Shown: piece after piece, positions 8,257 to 16,405 of the stretch
Position numbering within the stretch: the first letter of the stretch is position 1
How the letters are laid out: every line of letters starts with the position of its first letter
NCBI GenBank assembly: GCA_902767145.1
Contig: CACXGG010000029.1
Coordinates: 1-19,159, forward strand
DNA length: 19,159 bases
Reading direction: 5' to 3'
Source: Oscillospiraceae bacterium
GTDB taxonomy: Bacteria > Bacillota > Clostridia > Saccharofermentanales > Saccharofermentanaceae
Translations under genes and position numbers: made by a program
Notes under the pieces: model-generated
The model's database searches: none
What the model was told of the DNA's origin: nothing
The model's input: the letters and a program-made list of their open reading frames with translations, nothing else

Positions 8257-9356
8257 CCGTTGATCCTTCTCCATGAGACTTCGAGAGCTCTCTTGACCAC
8301 AACGTCCATGTCGTAATATTTGTACTCGCCGAGCCTTCCGCCAAAGATGACGTTTTCCGTCTCATCAGCCAGTGCTCTGTACTTTTCGTAAAGTTCAGAG
8401 TTCTTATCATCATTGACGGGATAATAGGGCTCGTCACCCTTTTCCCAGGTCTTGGAATATTCCTTACTGATAACGGTCTTCTCCTGGGTACCGAACTCAA
8501 AGTGCTTGTGCTCGATGATCCTTGTATAAGGGGTCTCGCTGTCGGTATAGTTGATGACTGCATTACCCTGGAAGTTAGGTATATCCAGCACCTCTGTCTC
8601 AAATCTCACGGTCCTGTACTCAAGGGGACCGAACCTGAAGTCAAAGAAAGCATCGATGGGACCTGTGTAGACCACTGTCTTTGCTATTTTACCGAGCTCT
8701 TCCCTGTTCGCGAGGTAATCGCAGTTAAGCCTTACTTCGATACCGTCCAGGATATTTTCCACCATCTTTGTATAACCACCGTTGGGGATACCCTGATAAA
8801 GGGCATTAAAGTAGTTATTGTCGAAGGTGAACCTTACCGGGAGTCTCTTGATGATAAAGCTGGGAAGCTCACTGCAGGGCCTTCCCCACTGCTTCATGGT
8901 ATAACCCTTGATGAGCTTTTCGTAGATATCCTTTCCCACCAGGCTGATGGCCTGCTCCTCCAGGTTCTTAGGTTCAGTGATACCGGAAGCCTCCCTCTGC
9001 TCATTTATCCTGTCATAGGCTTCCTGAGGTGTGGTAACGCCCCACATCTTATTGAAGGTATACATATTAAAGGGCAGCGAATAGAGCTCTCCCTTATAGT
9101 TGGCCACAGGGGAATTCGTATATCTGTTGAACTCGGCAAAGCGTCCCACATATTCCCAGACTGTCCTGTCATTTGTATGGAAGATATGGGCCCCGTACTT
9201 GTGGACATTAATGCCCTCAACGCTCTCCGTATATATATTTCCGGCGATATGATCCCTCTTGTCTATAACAAGGACCTTATATCCGGCATCGGTCATCTGT
9301 CTGGCGAAAACGGATCCGAAGAGTCCCGCTCCCACAACAAGATAATCGTAGAACAT
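8253..9356 (-). CDS. glf: UDP-galactopyranose mutase
   Basis: Flavoenzyme that converts UDP-galactopyranose to UDP-galactofuranose, the donor for galactofuranose-containing surface glycans; it acts in the cytoplasm with reduced FAD. From the ATG at 9356 the protein has 367 residues, typical of the family. The N-terminus MFYDYLVVGAGLFGS is the GxGxxG FAD-binding fold; IDKRDHIAGNIYTE and KYGAHIFHTND follow as in known mutases; KGYTMKQWGR and YTGPIDAFFDFRFG are conserved active-site segments. A GTG at 9365 overlapping the leuA stop is also in frame, but AAGGAG lies 8 bases before the ATG, which is clearly the better start. The gene begins 5 bases after the leuA stop and ends in a 4-base overlap with the GtrA gene, so it is almost certainly cotranscribed with leuA. 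Confidence 0.97.
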   Translation of the reverse strand: MFYDYLVVGAGLFGSVFARQMTDAGYKVLVIDKRDHIAGNIYTESVEGINVHKYGAHIFHTNDRTVWEYVGRFAEFNRYTNSPVANYKGELYSLPFNMYTFNKMWGVTTPQEAYDRINEQREASGITEPKNLEEQAISLVGKDIYEKLIKGYTMKQWGRPCSELPSFIIKRLPVRFTFDNNYFNALYQGIPNGGYTKMVENILDGIEVRLNCDYLANREELGKIAKTVVYTGPIDAFFDFRFGPLEYRTVRFETEVLDIPNFQGNAVINYTDSETPYTRIIEHKHFEFGTQEKTVISKEYSKTWEKGDEPYYPVNDDKNSELYEKYRALADETENVIFGGRLGEYKYYDMDVVVKRALEVSWRRING

Positions 9357-9361
9357 AGAAA

Positions 9362-11026
9362 TCACTCCTTGATCATTCTGTTAAACGCACTTATTATAGC
9401 ACGAACGGATGATTTTGTTACCGAACTGGACACTCCGGCACCAAGGAATATCTTGTCGTCCGACTTCCTCCTGATCTCGATATATGTAATAGCCGCGGAA
9501 TCAGTACCGCTCTTCATGGCATGCTCGGAATACATGTTGATGGAGAATGCGATGCCGGTATAGGCTGAGAATCCGTTTACGAAGGCATCCAGGAGACCGT
9601 TTCCTTTTCCGCTTATTGTCTCGCGTTTTCCGTTAACACTTATGACTGCCTCTACTTCCGACTTCTTATCGCCGATGGCATGCTCAGTAAAGGACTCCAG
9701 ACCGTAAGGAGCCAGTACATTGATGTAGTTGTCGTCAAACAGCTCGAAGACCTGCTGGGGCAGAAGTTCCGTCTCATTTGTATCCGTTTCCTGCTTGATG
9801 ACGGTCAGGAAATCCCGCTGGAAGCTCTTGGGCAGGATGATACCGAAATAAGTCTCCAGGACATAAGCCACACCGCCTCTTCCGGACTGGCTGTTGATCC
9901 TGATGATGGGTTCGTAATCCCTTCCCACATCCGCGGGATCGATGGGCAGATAAGGAACGGCCCAAACTTCTGAATGTCTTTCCTCCATCTTTTTCTTTCC
10001 CTTGTTGATGGCATCCTGATGGGAACCGGAAAAAGCAGTAAATACAAGCTTGCCGGCCCAAGGATGTCTGGGGGACACCTTCATCCCGGTACATTCCTCA
10101 TAGACATCGATGCATCTGTTTATATTGGAAAAATCAAGTCCGGGATCGATGCCGTGCATCAGCATATTGATGGCCAGGGTGATAATATCCACATTGCCTG
10201 TCCTCTCACCGTTTCCGAACAGGGTACCCTCCACCCTGTCGGCTCCGGCCAGGATACCCAGCTCGGATGAAGCCACAGCAGTTCCCCTGTCGTTATGGGT
10301 ATGCAGGGAAACGATGATCTGATCCCTCCACTTCGTGTGGGTGCAGAAATACTCGATCATATCCGCATAGACATTAGGCATGGTATATTCAACTGTCTCA
10401 GGCAGGTTGATGATGGCTTTCTTATCTTCTGCAGGCTGCCATACATCCAGTACAGCATCACAGATCTCCACGGCAAAGTCGGGCTCCGTGGAGGAATAGC
10501 TCTCGGGGGAATACTCCAGGATCCAGTTTGTATCGCTCTGGTCCTGGTCGATATATTCTTTTATGAGCTTTGCACCTTCCACTGCCAGATCGATGCATTC
10601 CTTCTTTCCGAAGCCGAAGACCACGTCTCTCTGCAGCGTGCTGGTGGAATTATACAGATGGATGACCACGTTCTTTGCACCATAGACAGCATCCATGGTC
10701 TTGTCGATGATATGGGACCTGGACTGGGTCAGCACCTGGATGGCAACATCGTCAGGGATCAGGTCATTATCGATAAGATGACGGCAGAAATTATAGTCAG
10801 TCTCCGAAGCTGCGGGGAAACCGATCTCTATGGTCTTAAATCCGATCTCTGTCAGATACTCAAAGAACTCCAGTTTCTGCTCGAGATTCATGGGAACTTC
10901 CAAGGCCTGGTTTCCGTCCCTTAGATCAACGGAACACCACATGGGCGCTTTGGTCATCTTATTAGACGGCCACTTCCTGTTCTCCAGCTCCACATCAGGG
11001 AACTTTCTGTACTTTCTGCTGTTCAT
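9362..11026 (-). CDS. leuA: 2-isopropylmalate synthase (long, two-domain type)
   Basis: First committed enzyme of leucine synthesis: condenses acetyl-CoA with 2-oxoisovalerate to 2-isopropylmalate. From the ATG at 11026 the protein has 554 residues, matching the long LeuA type that starts near M-N-x-x-x-Y-x-x-F. The catalytic barrel contains WCSVDLRDGNQAL (about residues 30-42) and the metal-binding SLHTHNDRG (HTHND at 242-246), followed by GNGERTGN. The C-terminal 120 or so residues are the LeuA regulatory domain that binds leucine for feedback inhibition. An in-frame ATG at 11065 is rejected because it lies in the loop of the T-box terminator; GGGAGGA stands 6 bases before 11026. Expression should be controlled by the upstream T-box. 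No other leu genes are in the window; instead glf, gtrA and a GT-C-like gene follow. Confidence 0.97.
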   Translation of the reverse strand: MNSRKYRKFPDVELENRKWPSNKMTKAPMWCSVDLRDGNQALEVPMNLEQKLEFFEYLTEIGFKTIEIGFPAASETDYNFCRHLIDNDLIPDDVAIQVLTQSRSHIIDKTMDAVYGAKNVVIHLYNSTSTLQRDVVFGFGKKECIDLAVEGAKLIKEYIDQDQSDTNWILEYSPESYSSTEPDFAVEICDAVLDVWQPAEDKKAIINLPETVEYTMPNVYADMIEYFCTHTKWRDQIIVSLHTHNDRGTAVASSELGILAGADRVEGTLFGNGERTGNVDIITLAINMLMHGIDPGLDFSNINRCIDVYEECTGMKVSPRHPWAGKLVFTAFSGSHQDAINKGKKKMEERHSEVWAVPYLPIDPADVGRDYEPIIRINSQSGRGGVAYVLETYFGIILPKSFQRDFLTVIKQETDTNETELLPQQVFELFDDNYINVLAPYGLESFTEHAIGDKKSEVEAVISVNGKRETISGKGNGLLDAFVNGFSAYTGIAFSINMYSEHAMKSGTDSAAITYIEIRRKSDDKIFLGAGVSSSVTKSSVRAIISAFNRMIKE

Positions 11027-11046
11027 AATCTTCCTCCCGGCGATAC

Positions 11047-11084
11047 AAAACGACCCTTCGTCCATTTAGAGACGAAGGGTCGTT
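11047..11084 (-). terminator. T-box attenuator terminator hairpin
   Basis: Perfect 14-base arms, AACGACCCTTCGTC (11084-11071) and GACGAAGGGTCGTT (11062-11049), with an 8-base loop, followed by TTTTG. The 5' arm is shared with the antiterminator, so the two structures are mutually exclusive, as in T-box attenuation. Only 21 bases separate its end from the leuA start. Confidence 0.92.
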
Positions 11085-11325
11085 CGCGGTACCACTCTAA
11101 TTCACCTTTTACTTCGGTGCACTCACCGGATACGGGATATTCATCCGATATCCTGTCCTTTTATCGGTGGACCTCCGGCCTGTCCTACTTATCCATGAGG
11201 ATGTTCAGATGGCAGCTCCGGGGCGAGTTCCCTGTCTTCTGCTCCACTGCCTCGCACCAACCGGCAGTTCTCTGTGCAAGCCTTGGGACGGTACTGTTCC
11301 CCATCAACGCTTAAGATATTCAGTT
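11047..11325 (-). promoter_or_regulatory. T-box leader (tRNA-sensing riboswitch) of the leuA operon
   Basis: Transcription-attenuation leader in which uncharged tRNA pairs with a specifier codon in stem I and with the UGGN bulge to form an antiterminator. The conserved T-box AGAGTGGTACCGCG lies at 11098-11085. Its TTAGAG (11100-11095) pairs with CTCTAA (11071-11066) and GCGA pairs with TCGT to form the antiterminator, leaving UGGUACC bulged. Stem I starts near GATGGGGAACAGTA, with AGAGAACTGCC and GGCAG closing the apical part. The UGGU bulge fits tRNAs with discriminator A, as in the tRNA-Leu of this window. The specifier lies in AGCTGCCATCTGAAC (11217-11203). CUG occurs twice and AUC once, so leucine is likely but the register is not settled by eye. 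Together with its promoter it fills the 345-base gap 11027-11371. Confidence 0.93.
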
Positions 11326-11331
11326 ATGGCA

Positions 11332-11360
11332 ATATTAGCAAAATGCTGACCAATGGTCAA
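11332..11360 (-). promoter_or_regulatory. Probable sigma-A promoter of the leuA T-box transcript
   Basis: TTGACC (11360-11355, 5 of 6 to the -35 consensus), a 17-base spacer, and TAATAT (11337-11332, 4 of 6 to the -10). The start would be near 11325, a short distance before T-box stem I. It is the only reasonable promoter between the lipoprotein gene and the leader, and its -35 lies inside a perfect palindrome. Confidence 0.65.
11347..11359. promoter_or_regulatory. Perfect palindrome over the leuA -35 box, possible operator
   Basis: TGACCAATGGTCA is a perfect 6-1-6 inverted repeat that covers most of the TTGACC -35 hexamer. A repressor bound here would block RNA polymerase, adding a layer of control to the T-box. 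As RNA it might form a weak hairpin after the lipoprotein gene, but no T-tract follows, so I favour a DNA site. It does not match the CodY box that I know. Confidence 0.4.
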
Positions 11361-11371
11361 TATCAGTAATA

Positions 11372-13198
11372 TCAGCCAACCTTACATACGTTATATGCAA
11401 GAAGGTCGCCTGTGGCATCGGGATACAGAGCGCAGAGGTAATAACCGTCCTGAACTGTACCTGTGAAGTCACAGTCATAGTAGTCATATGAACCGTATGT
11501 TGTGATGCCTGTTACACCGGAGTCAACAAGTGTAAGATCGTCAACAGATGTAGGCTGGGTAGCGGAGTAATAAAACTCATACTCGATGCTGTCCTGATAT
11601 GTTGAAGCCATCTGAACAGTCATCTGGATCTGGGATGTTCCTGAAGGGTACTCACCGGAATAGATAAAGGCATCTCCTGCAACATCGAACCAGACGGGAT
11701 CAGCAGCAGTTGCATTGTAGAAAGTAGTATCATAGAAGACTGCTTCACCTACGTTGAAAGTAAACTCTCCGGATCCTGAAGATACAGCTACGGGGACCTC
11801 AACGACAGTTCCTGTATAAGCACCGTTAGATGTGTTCTCAACTGTACATGTATCAGTAGCGAACATGTTTCCGTTAAGATCATAGAAAGAAATGGTGTAT
11901 GCACCTGCATAGAAGTTTCCATCGGGTGCAGCAAGGTAGGAAACATCAGAGGGATAGAAATAAGACTCGATATACATACCGGAATCTGTCTTATTTGTGG
12001 AGCAGTAAACTACAGTTCCATTATAAGCTACTGTATAGAAGAAATCCCATGAGAAGCTGTAATCCTGAGCTGCAGCTACAGGGATAACGTCGAGCTCGAT
12101 CTCGCTTGAGTTAGTATAAACGCCGTCTCCGTCGTCCCACCACCACTCTGTATGATCGACTACAGAAGTGTAATCGCCGTCAAAGTTCATGGAGAATGAG
12201 GGATAGAAATACAGGAAATCATAAACATCATAGAGCCACTCGGGATCTACATAGGACTCACCTGCATCATTAACACCAATAGTCCATGTGTGCTGTACTG
12301 TCCTCTCACCTGTCCAGGAACCGAGAGCATCAGCAAGAGCAGCTGAATCCTCATACTCACCTGCTTCAGCGCATCCCTGGTAATCTACCATGGAGAATGT
12401 GATGTCGATAGTTCCGCTGCCATTATCGGAAAGAGTAGCAGAATCCTCATCGATCTCATAGGAAAGAGTAGAAGCAACAACAGCAGCGATATCAGGATAA
12501 GATGCAAGATCAGTGCTGAGCCAGTACTCAAGATCCTCAGGAGATGAATAATATCCTGTGGAAGCGTAATCACAGATGGTATAGAGAGCATCTGTATCCA
12601 TAGCTATGACTGCATCAGCAAAGGACTCAGCAATCTCTACAAGGTTGCCGCCAAATGCGATCTCAAAATCAAGGAACTCATAGAGCTTTTCGAAATCCTT
12701 ACCTTCGAAGTTTGTGCAGATCCAATCCTCATCATCAAGCTCAAACTCCATTGAAACTGTAACTTCCTTTGTCTCCTCGGAATCACCGAGAGCAGCAACG
12801 AAAGTATCCTCGTCGGCTGTGTTCTCCTCATCCTCAGCTACAGCCTCATAATCGACCATAGTGAAGACAACGTCTACAGAACCTTCGCCATCCTTTGTAG
12901 ATCCTTCAGCGGACTCCTCATCCACCTCATATGTGATGGTGTCTGCGATAGCAGCAACAACAGCATCTGAGCTGGAGTTCATGCTGAATGCGAGCTCGAG
13001 CTCCTCAGCAGCATCGTCATCAAGACCGCAGAGCTCAGCAAGATCATCAGCTTTCATGCTGACGGCTGCGTCTGCAACCTCTCCTGCCTGATCGATGATC
13101 TGATCCTTGGCTTTGTCAAGGAGAGAACATGATGCAAGAGAAAGGATCATTGATGCTGTAACAGTAAGCGCGCATGCTTTTCTGAAATCTTTATGCAT
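11372..13198 (-). CDS. Very acidic surface lipoprotein with a tandemly duplicated domain
   Basis: The 608-residue protein begins with a basic N-terminus, a hydrophobic segment and the lipobox L21-A-S-C24, so it should be lipidated at C24 and anchored outside the membrane. I do not recognise a named function. Residues about 42-178 and 194-331 are clear diverged copies: ADAAVSMKADDLAELC / ADAVIAMDTDALYTIC, TITYEVDEESA / TLSYEIDEDSA, VVFTMVDYEAVAE / ITFSMVDYQGCAE. Residues about 345-608 are rich in Tyr, Ser and Thr and look like two beta-sandwich modules, each ending in a D-T-C-T-V-E or N-V-C-K-V-G strand. I count only two arginines (R6, R299) and about eleven lysines against more than a hundred acidic residues. 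AAGGAGG lies 10 bases before the ATG, so translation should be strong. It stands alone between two promoters. A domain that opposes or senses peptidoglycan polymers is possible, but that is a guess. Confidence 0.9.
   Translation of the reverse strand: MHKDFRKACALTVTASMILSLASCSLLDKAKDQIIDQAGEVADAAVSMKADDLAELCGLDDDAAEELELAFSMNSSSDAVVAAIADTITYEVDEESAEGSTKDGEGSVDVVFTMVDYEAVAEDEENTADEDTFVAALGDSEETKEVTVSMEFELDDEDWICTNFEGKDFEKLYEFLDFEIAFGGNLVEIAESFADAVIAMDTDALYTICDYASTGYYSSPEDLEYWLSTDLASYPDIAAVVASTLSYEIDEDSATLSDNGSGTIDITFSMVDYQGCAEAGEYEDSAALADALGSWTGERTVQHTWTIGVNDAGESYVDPEWLYDVYDFLYFYPSFSMNFDGDYTSVVDHTEWWWDDGDGVYTNSSEIELDVIPVAAAQDYSFSWDFFYTVAYNGTVVYCSTNKTDSGMYIESYFYPSDVSYLAAPDGNFYAGAYTISFYDLNGNMFATDTCTVENTSNGAYTGTVVEVPVAVSSGSGEFTFNVGEAVFYDTTFYNATAADPVWFDVAGDAFIYSGEYPSGTSQIQMTVQMASTYQDSIEYEFYYSATQPTSVDDLTLVDSGVTGITTYGSYDYYDCDFTGTVQDGYYLCALYPDATGDLLAYNVCKVG
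12206..13075 (-). repeat. Tandem duplication of a ~140-residue domain within the lipoprotein gene
   Basis: The first copy is encoded by about 13075-12665 and the second by about 12619-12206. Matched blocks keep a near-constant offset of 152-157 residues, the pattern of an old intragenic duplication. DNA identity is low, so the copies have diverged at the protein level and should not recombine easily. Confidence 0.8.
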
Positions 13199-13285
13199 GG
13201 TTAATAATCCTCCTTATATAACCCATAAATATGGAATATGATACCATAGAATCCACAAAAAAATCAGTATTTTATTAAAAATATA

Positions 13286-16200
13286 TTATTTGCCGGATAT
13301 TTCCGTTATCTTTACATCTTCAGTATTGATACCCCTGACATCAGCCTCAGAGCCTTCCTCCACGGCAATACCGCCGGCAAATTCATTTTCGCCCTTGAGG
13401 ATCAGGGTGATATTACTCTTTCCCTTTACCGAGATGGAGTAGCTACTGCCCTTGGGGGCCAGCTCCACGTTCTCAAGGATCACAAGGCCCAGATAGCCGT
13501 TGGCTACGGTGATCTCCATATCAAATACTTCACCGGGGATGCCGCTTACGAGAAGATCCCTGTGGGCAGGCTCCTTTTCGTCGATGAGGATGTGGCGGAT
13601 GCCTTCCTTCTGGAGAGTGGCAAGTGAGATCCTGTTCTCCCTTCCCGCCTTGTAGATACCCTTTGATTCATCGGGATCCTCCATATATCCGGAATATTCC
13701 CTTATCTCACGGATGACCTTTTCGTTTATACGGAAGATGGGTTCCCTGGCAGGCCTTGCGGTGTAATATCCCTGGATCAGGTCTGCCCCGAGTTCTATGA
13801 CAGTACGGAGCTCATCTGAAGTCTCAACTCCCTCGGCCAGTGCGATGATTCCGTTGTCATGGGAGAAATGGATGATATCCTTTACGAAGTGCTGCTTCTG
13901 GGGACTGTTGGTGATATCAGACAGCAGGAGCCTGTCGATCTTTACATAACCGGGCATATATCTCAGGAGATTGTTGACATTGGAATATCCTGAACCGTAA
14001 TCGTCGATGGCAGTCTCTATCCTTTTTGCAGCATATTTCTGCTTGAGTTCGCTGAGCTCATCATCACTCATTTCAGCTTTCTCTGAGAGCTCGACTACGA
14101 TATTCCCCCTGAACATCTCAAAATACACATCCAGCTTTTTCATATCCTCGTTTGTCAGCTGATAGTTGGGGATGCTGTTGATAAAGATCTTCTTTCCGTC
14201 AGAAATAGCACTCTTGTAAGCTGTGGCAGTCTTAAGGGCATTGAAGAACGTCATATATTCCACATCGTGGAGGCGGTTGAAGAATTCAGCATATTTGATG
14301 ATCGCCGGAGGTGCCATATATGGCGTGGTATCAGCTCTCATAAGAGCCTCATATCCGAAGATCTCACCTGTCTTTGCGCTTACCACGGGCTGGAAATGAT
14401 AGGTTATCTTATTGTCGTCGATGATGGCCTGTACGATATTGGCCTCCACCTGCTCGTTTTCGGAGAGGGTATTGTTCTGCTCGATATGACGCACCCTTGC
14501 CTTGGCGCCGTTCTTTCTTCCGATGGCGGCATTTACAAGCCTTTCTATGTCCTCTATGCATTCCGGGGCAGCGACTTCAGTTCCCACATAAACGCTTATC
14601 TCACAGGGAAGTACACCGGACTGGTTAAACTCCTCGATCTTTTCAAGGAATTCATTCTTGGCTGATATGAGTTCCTCCTTATCAGGATTACTGGTGGCCC
14701 TGAGGGCGACCATCTCGCCGTTACCGATACAGAAGCAGAAACAGTAACTGGAACTGAAGATATATTCCATAATGTTGGAAACAGACAGGATGACACGGTC
14801 TCCCATATTCCTTCCGAACTGCTCATTTACTGCTGAAAGGCCCCTGACATCTACTGCCATGGCGCCCATATAACCTCCGCCGTTCCTGATATGACCGATC
14901 AGTGTCTCGCTCATATTAAGAAAGCCCTGGTAGTTATACATTCCGGTGATATTGTCCCTTAAGATGCCGGACTTAAGGATCTGGCTGCTCCTTATAAGGG
15001 AATCGTTCTGCCGGTAGAACTCAAGTCCCCTCATGACGCTTCGCAGCCACGACCTGTAATCCGCACTTATCCCCTGGGGTGCATCATTGGGGAAGCTTAT
15101 TACGGAATATCCGAAGACATGGTCATTAAAATGAAGGGGGAGGAAGAAAAACGCACCTGCTTCACTTCTTTCATCATCCAGGACAGGAAGCATCCTGAAT
15201 GTGGAAAAATATGAATCATATCCGATCTTATTACTTGTCCTGTCATCATTTCTGCAGGAGATTATATGATGCATGGTCTCTGAATAGGAATCAGCTATGT
15301 CCTTAACGCTCTCCCTGGATGTCCAGTCCTCATTGAGGCAGATATCGAAGGTCTTGAACCTGCCGATCTGGAATATATATGAGAAGATGGTGCTTATCAG
15401 GGAATTAAAGCTCGTCTGACCGATGAGGTCCTCGTTCATATTGTTGAACAGGGTATTTACAGAGGACATGGAAGTCTCTGTATCCCAGTCTGTCCTCAGG
15501 GGATATTCCGGGATCATGCTGTCACCTTTACAACCACAGGAACATCCGATAAAGAGCTTTGTATCACATGTAAATTCAGGATATTTCTCATTTTTAAGGA
15601 TATGGTCCACAACATTTGCGGTATATACGCCGAATTCTCCGGAGGGCACAGGGGCAGATGTCAGCGGGATAGGTGCATGCTGGCCCTCATCATTGGTATC
15701 AAATCCGACAACGGCTATATCCTCCGGGATCTTAATGCCATGAGCGGTCAAGGACTTGGCAACACCGATGGCCATACAGTCGTTGGCACAGGCTATTGCA
15801 TCAGGAAGGGGCGCTTTGGAGGCGATGAGCCTTTCAGCCAAGCTCTCACCGCTGGTATACCAGTAATCACCCTGGAAGAGCATGTGATCATCAACGCTGA
15901 GGCCGTGTTCCATCATGGTATCCACAAAAGCCTTCTGTCTTGCCACTGAATGGGGATGCCAGGCCTTGCCCGTCAGGAAATAGATATCCTTATAGCCGTG
16001 ATCCTCGATAAGATGATCTATGACTTTCTTGATGGGGGTATAATTGTCCATCCTTACAGTACGGAAGTAACGGCTGTCATATTCAACAAAGATGACCTCA
16101 CCCTTGTAATTGGCCTTAAGGTCCTCTTCTATCCTGGTAATGACCCCCGGGGTCTGGATGGTATCGCCCATGACCACCACCGCATCGAACTCACTGTAGG

Positions 16201-16399
16201 AAACAAGGGAATAAATGGACGATTCTCCTATCTCGCGCTCGGGAGAGTTCTGGTATTTGATGAACATGGAGAATATACAGACATCGATATCAAGCCTCAG
16301 GGATTCCTTCACAAAACCTGAGATAAACTGGGACTGCCTGTATTCTTCAGGCTGCCCCAATAAAAGCGCTATCCTTTTTCTCCCTCTCTTTTCGCCCAT
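13286..16399 (-). CDS. LacI-type sensor / degenerate GGDEF / EAL phosphodiesterase with C-terminal beta-rich domain
   Basis: The 1037-residue protein has no signal peptide or transmembrane helix, so it should be cytoplasmic. Residues about 8-285 form a LacI/PurR-type sugar-binding domain without DNA-binding helices (VARQKAF, ANDCMAIG, DIAVVGFD), ending in GCSCGC (285-290). A helical linker and GAF-like region (about 300-480) follow. The GGDEF domain (about 480-640) keeps DNITGMYNYQGF but its active motif reads G559-N-G-E-M563, so cyclase activity is unlikely. The EAL domain (about 652-890) keeps E684-A-L-M-R688, N741, E770, D799-D800, K820, E856 and Q876, so c-di-GMP hydrolysis is expected. 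Residues about 950-1037 repeat short beta strands such as SNITLILKGENEFAGGIAV, suggesting a beta-solenoid. The likely role is lowering c-di-GMP in response to a sugar or nucleoside. The ATG lacks a Shine-Dalgarno and sits 6 bases after a -10 box. Confidence 0.93.
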   Translation of the reverse strand: MGEKRGRKRIALLLGQPEEYRQSQFISGFVKESLRLDIDVCIFSMFIKYQNSPEREIGESSIYSLVSYSEFDAVVVMGDTIQTPGVITRIEEDLKANYKGEVIFVEYDSRYFRTVRMDNYTPIKKVIDHLIEDHGYKDIYFLTGKAWHPHSVARQKAFVDTMMEHGLSVDDHMLFQGDYWYTSGESLAERLIASKAPLPDAIACANDCMAIGVAKSLTAHGIKIPEDIAVVGFDTNDEGQHAPIPLTSAPVPSGEFGVYTANVVDHILKNEKYPEFTCDTKLFIGCSCGCKGDSMIPEYPLRTDWDTETSMSSVNTLFNNMNEDLIGQTSFNSLISTIFSYIFQIGRFKTFDICLNEDWTSRESVKDIADSYSETMHHIISCRNDDRTSNKIGYDSYFSTFRMLPVLDDERSEAGAFFFLPLHFNDHVFGYSVISFPNDAPQGISADYRSWLRSVMRGLEFYRQNDSLIRSSQILKSGILRDNITGMYNYQGFLNMSETLIGHIRNGGGYMGAMAVDVRGLSAVNEQFGRNMGDRVILSVSNIMEYIFSSSYCFCFCIGNGEMVALRATSNPDKEELISAKNEFLEKIEEFNQSGVLPCEISVYVGTEVAAPECIEDIERLVNAAIGRKNGAKARVRHIEQNNTLSENEQVEANIVQAIIDDNKITYHFQPVVSAKTGEIFGYEALMRADTTPYMAPPAIIKYAEFFNRLHDVEYMTFFNALKTATAYKSAISDGKKIFINSIPNYQLTNEDMKKLDVYFEMFRGNIVVELSEKAEMSDDELSELKQKYAAKRIETAIDDYGSGYSNVNNLLRYMPGYVKIDRLLLSDITNSPQKQHFVKDIIHFSHDNGIIALAEGVETSDELRTVIELGADLIQGYYTARPAREPIFRINEKVIREIREYSGYMEDPDESKGIYKAGRENRISLATLQKEGIRHILIDEKEPAHRDLLVSGIPGEVFDMEITVANGYLGLVILENVELAPKGSSYSISVKGKSNITLILKGENEFAGGIAVEEGSEADVRGINTEDVKITEISGK

Positions 16400-16405
16400 G
16401 CATAT

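Noticed and set aside
9357..9365. GTG at 9365 as the glf start, giving a GTGA overlap with leuA
   Set aside because: The AAGGAG site is correctly placed for the ATG at 9356 and would be too close to the GTG; the protein family begins at M-x-Y-D-Y.
8502..9563. A 353-codon open frame on the plus strand opposite glf and the end of leuA
   Set aside because: It runs through two well-conserved genes on the other strand, has no recognisable motifs and no plausible ribosome binding site.
11027..11065. A longer leuA start (13 extra residues) at 11065
   Set aside because: The ATG lies in the loop of the T-box terminator hairpin, has no ribosome binding site, and the extra residues do not match LeuA proteins.
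13199..13285. A terminator or small gene between the sensor/EAL gene and the lipoprotein gene
   Set aside because: The stretch is AT-rich with a T-run but I see no stable hairpin; it probably only holds the lipoprotein promoter and ribosome binding site.
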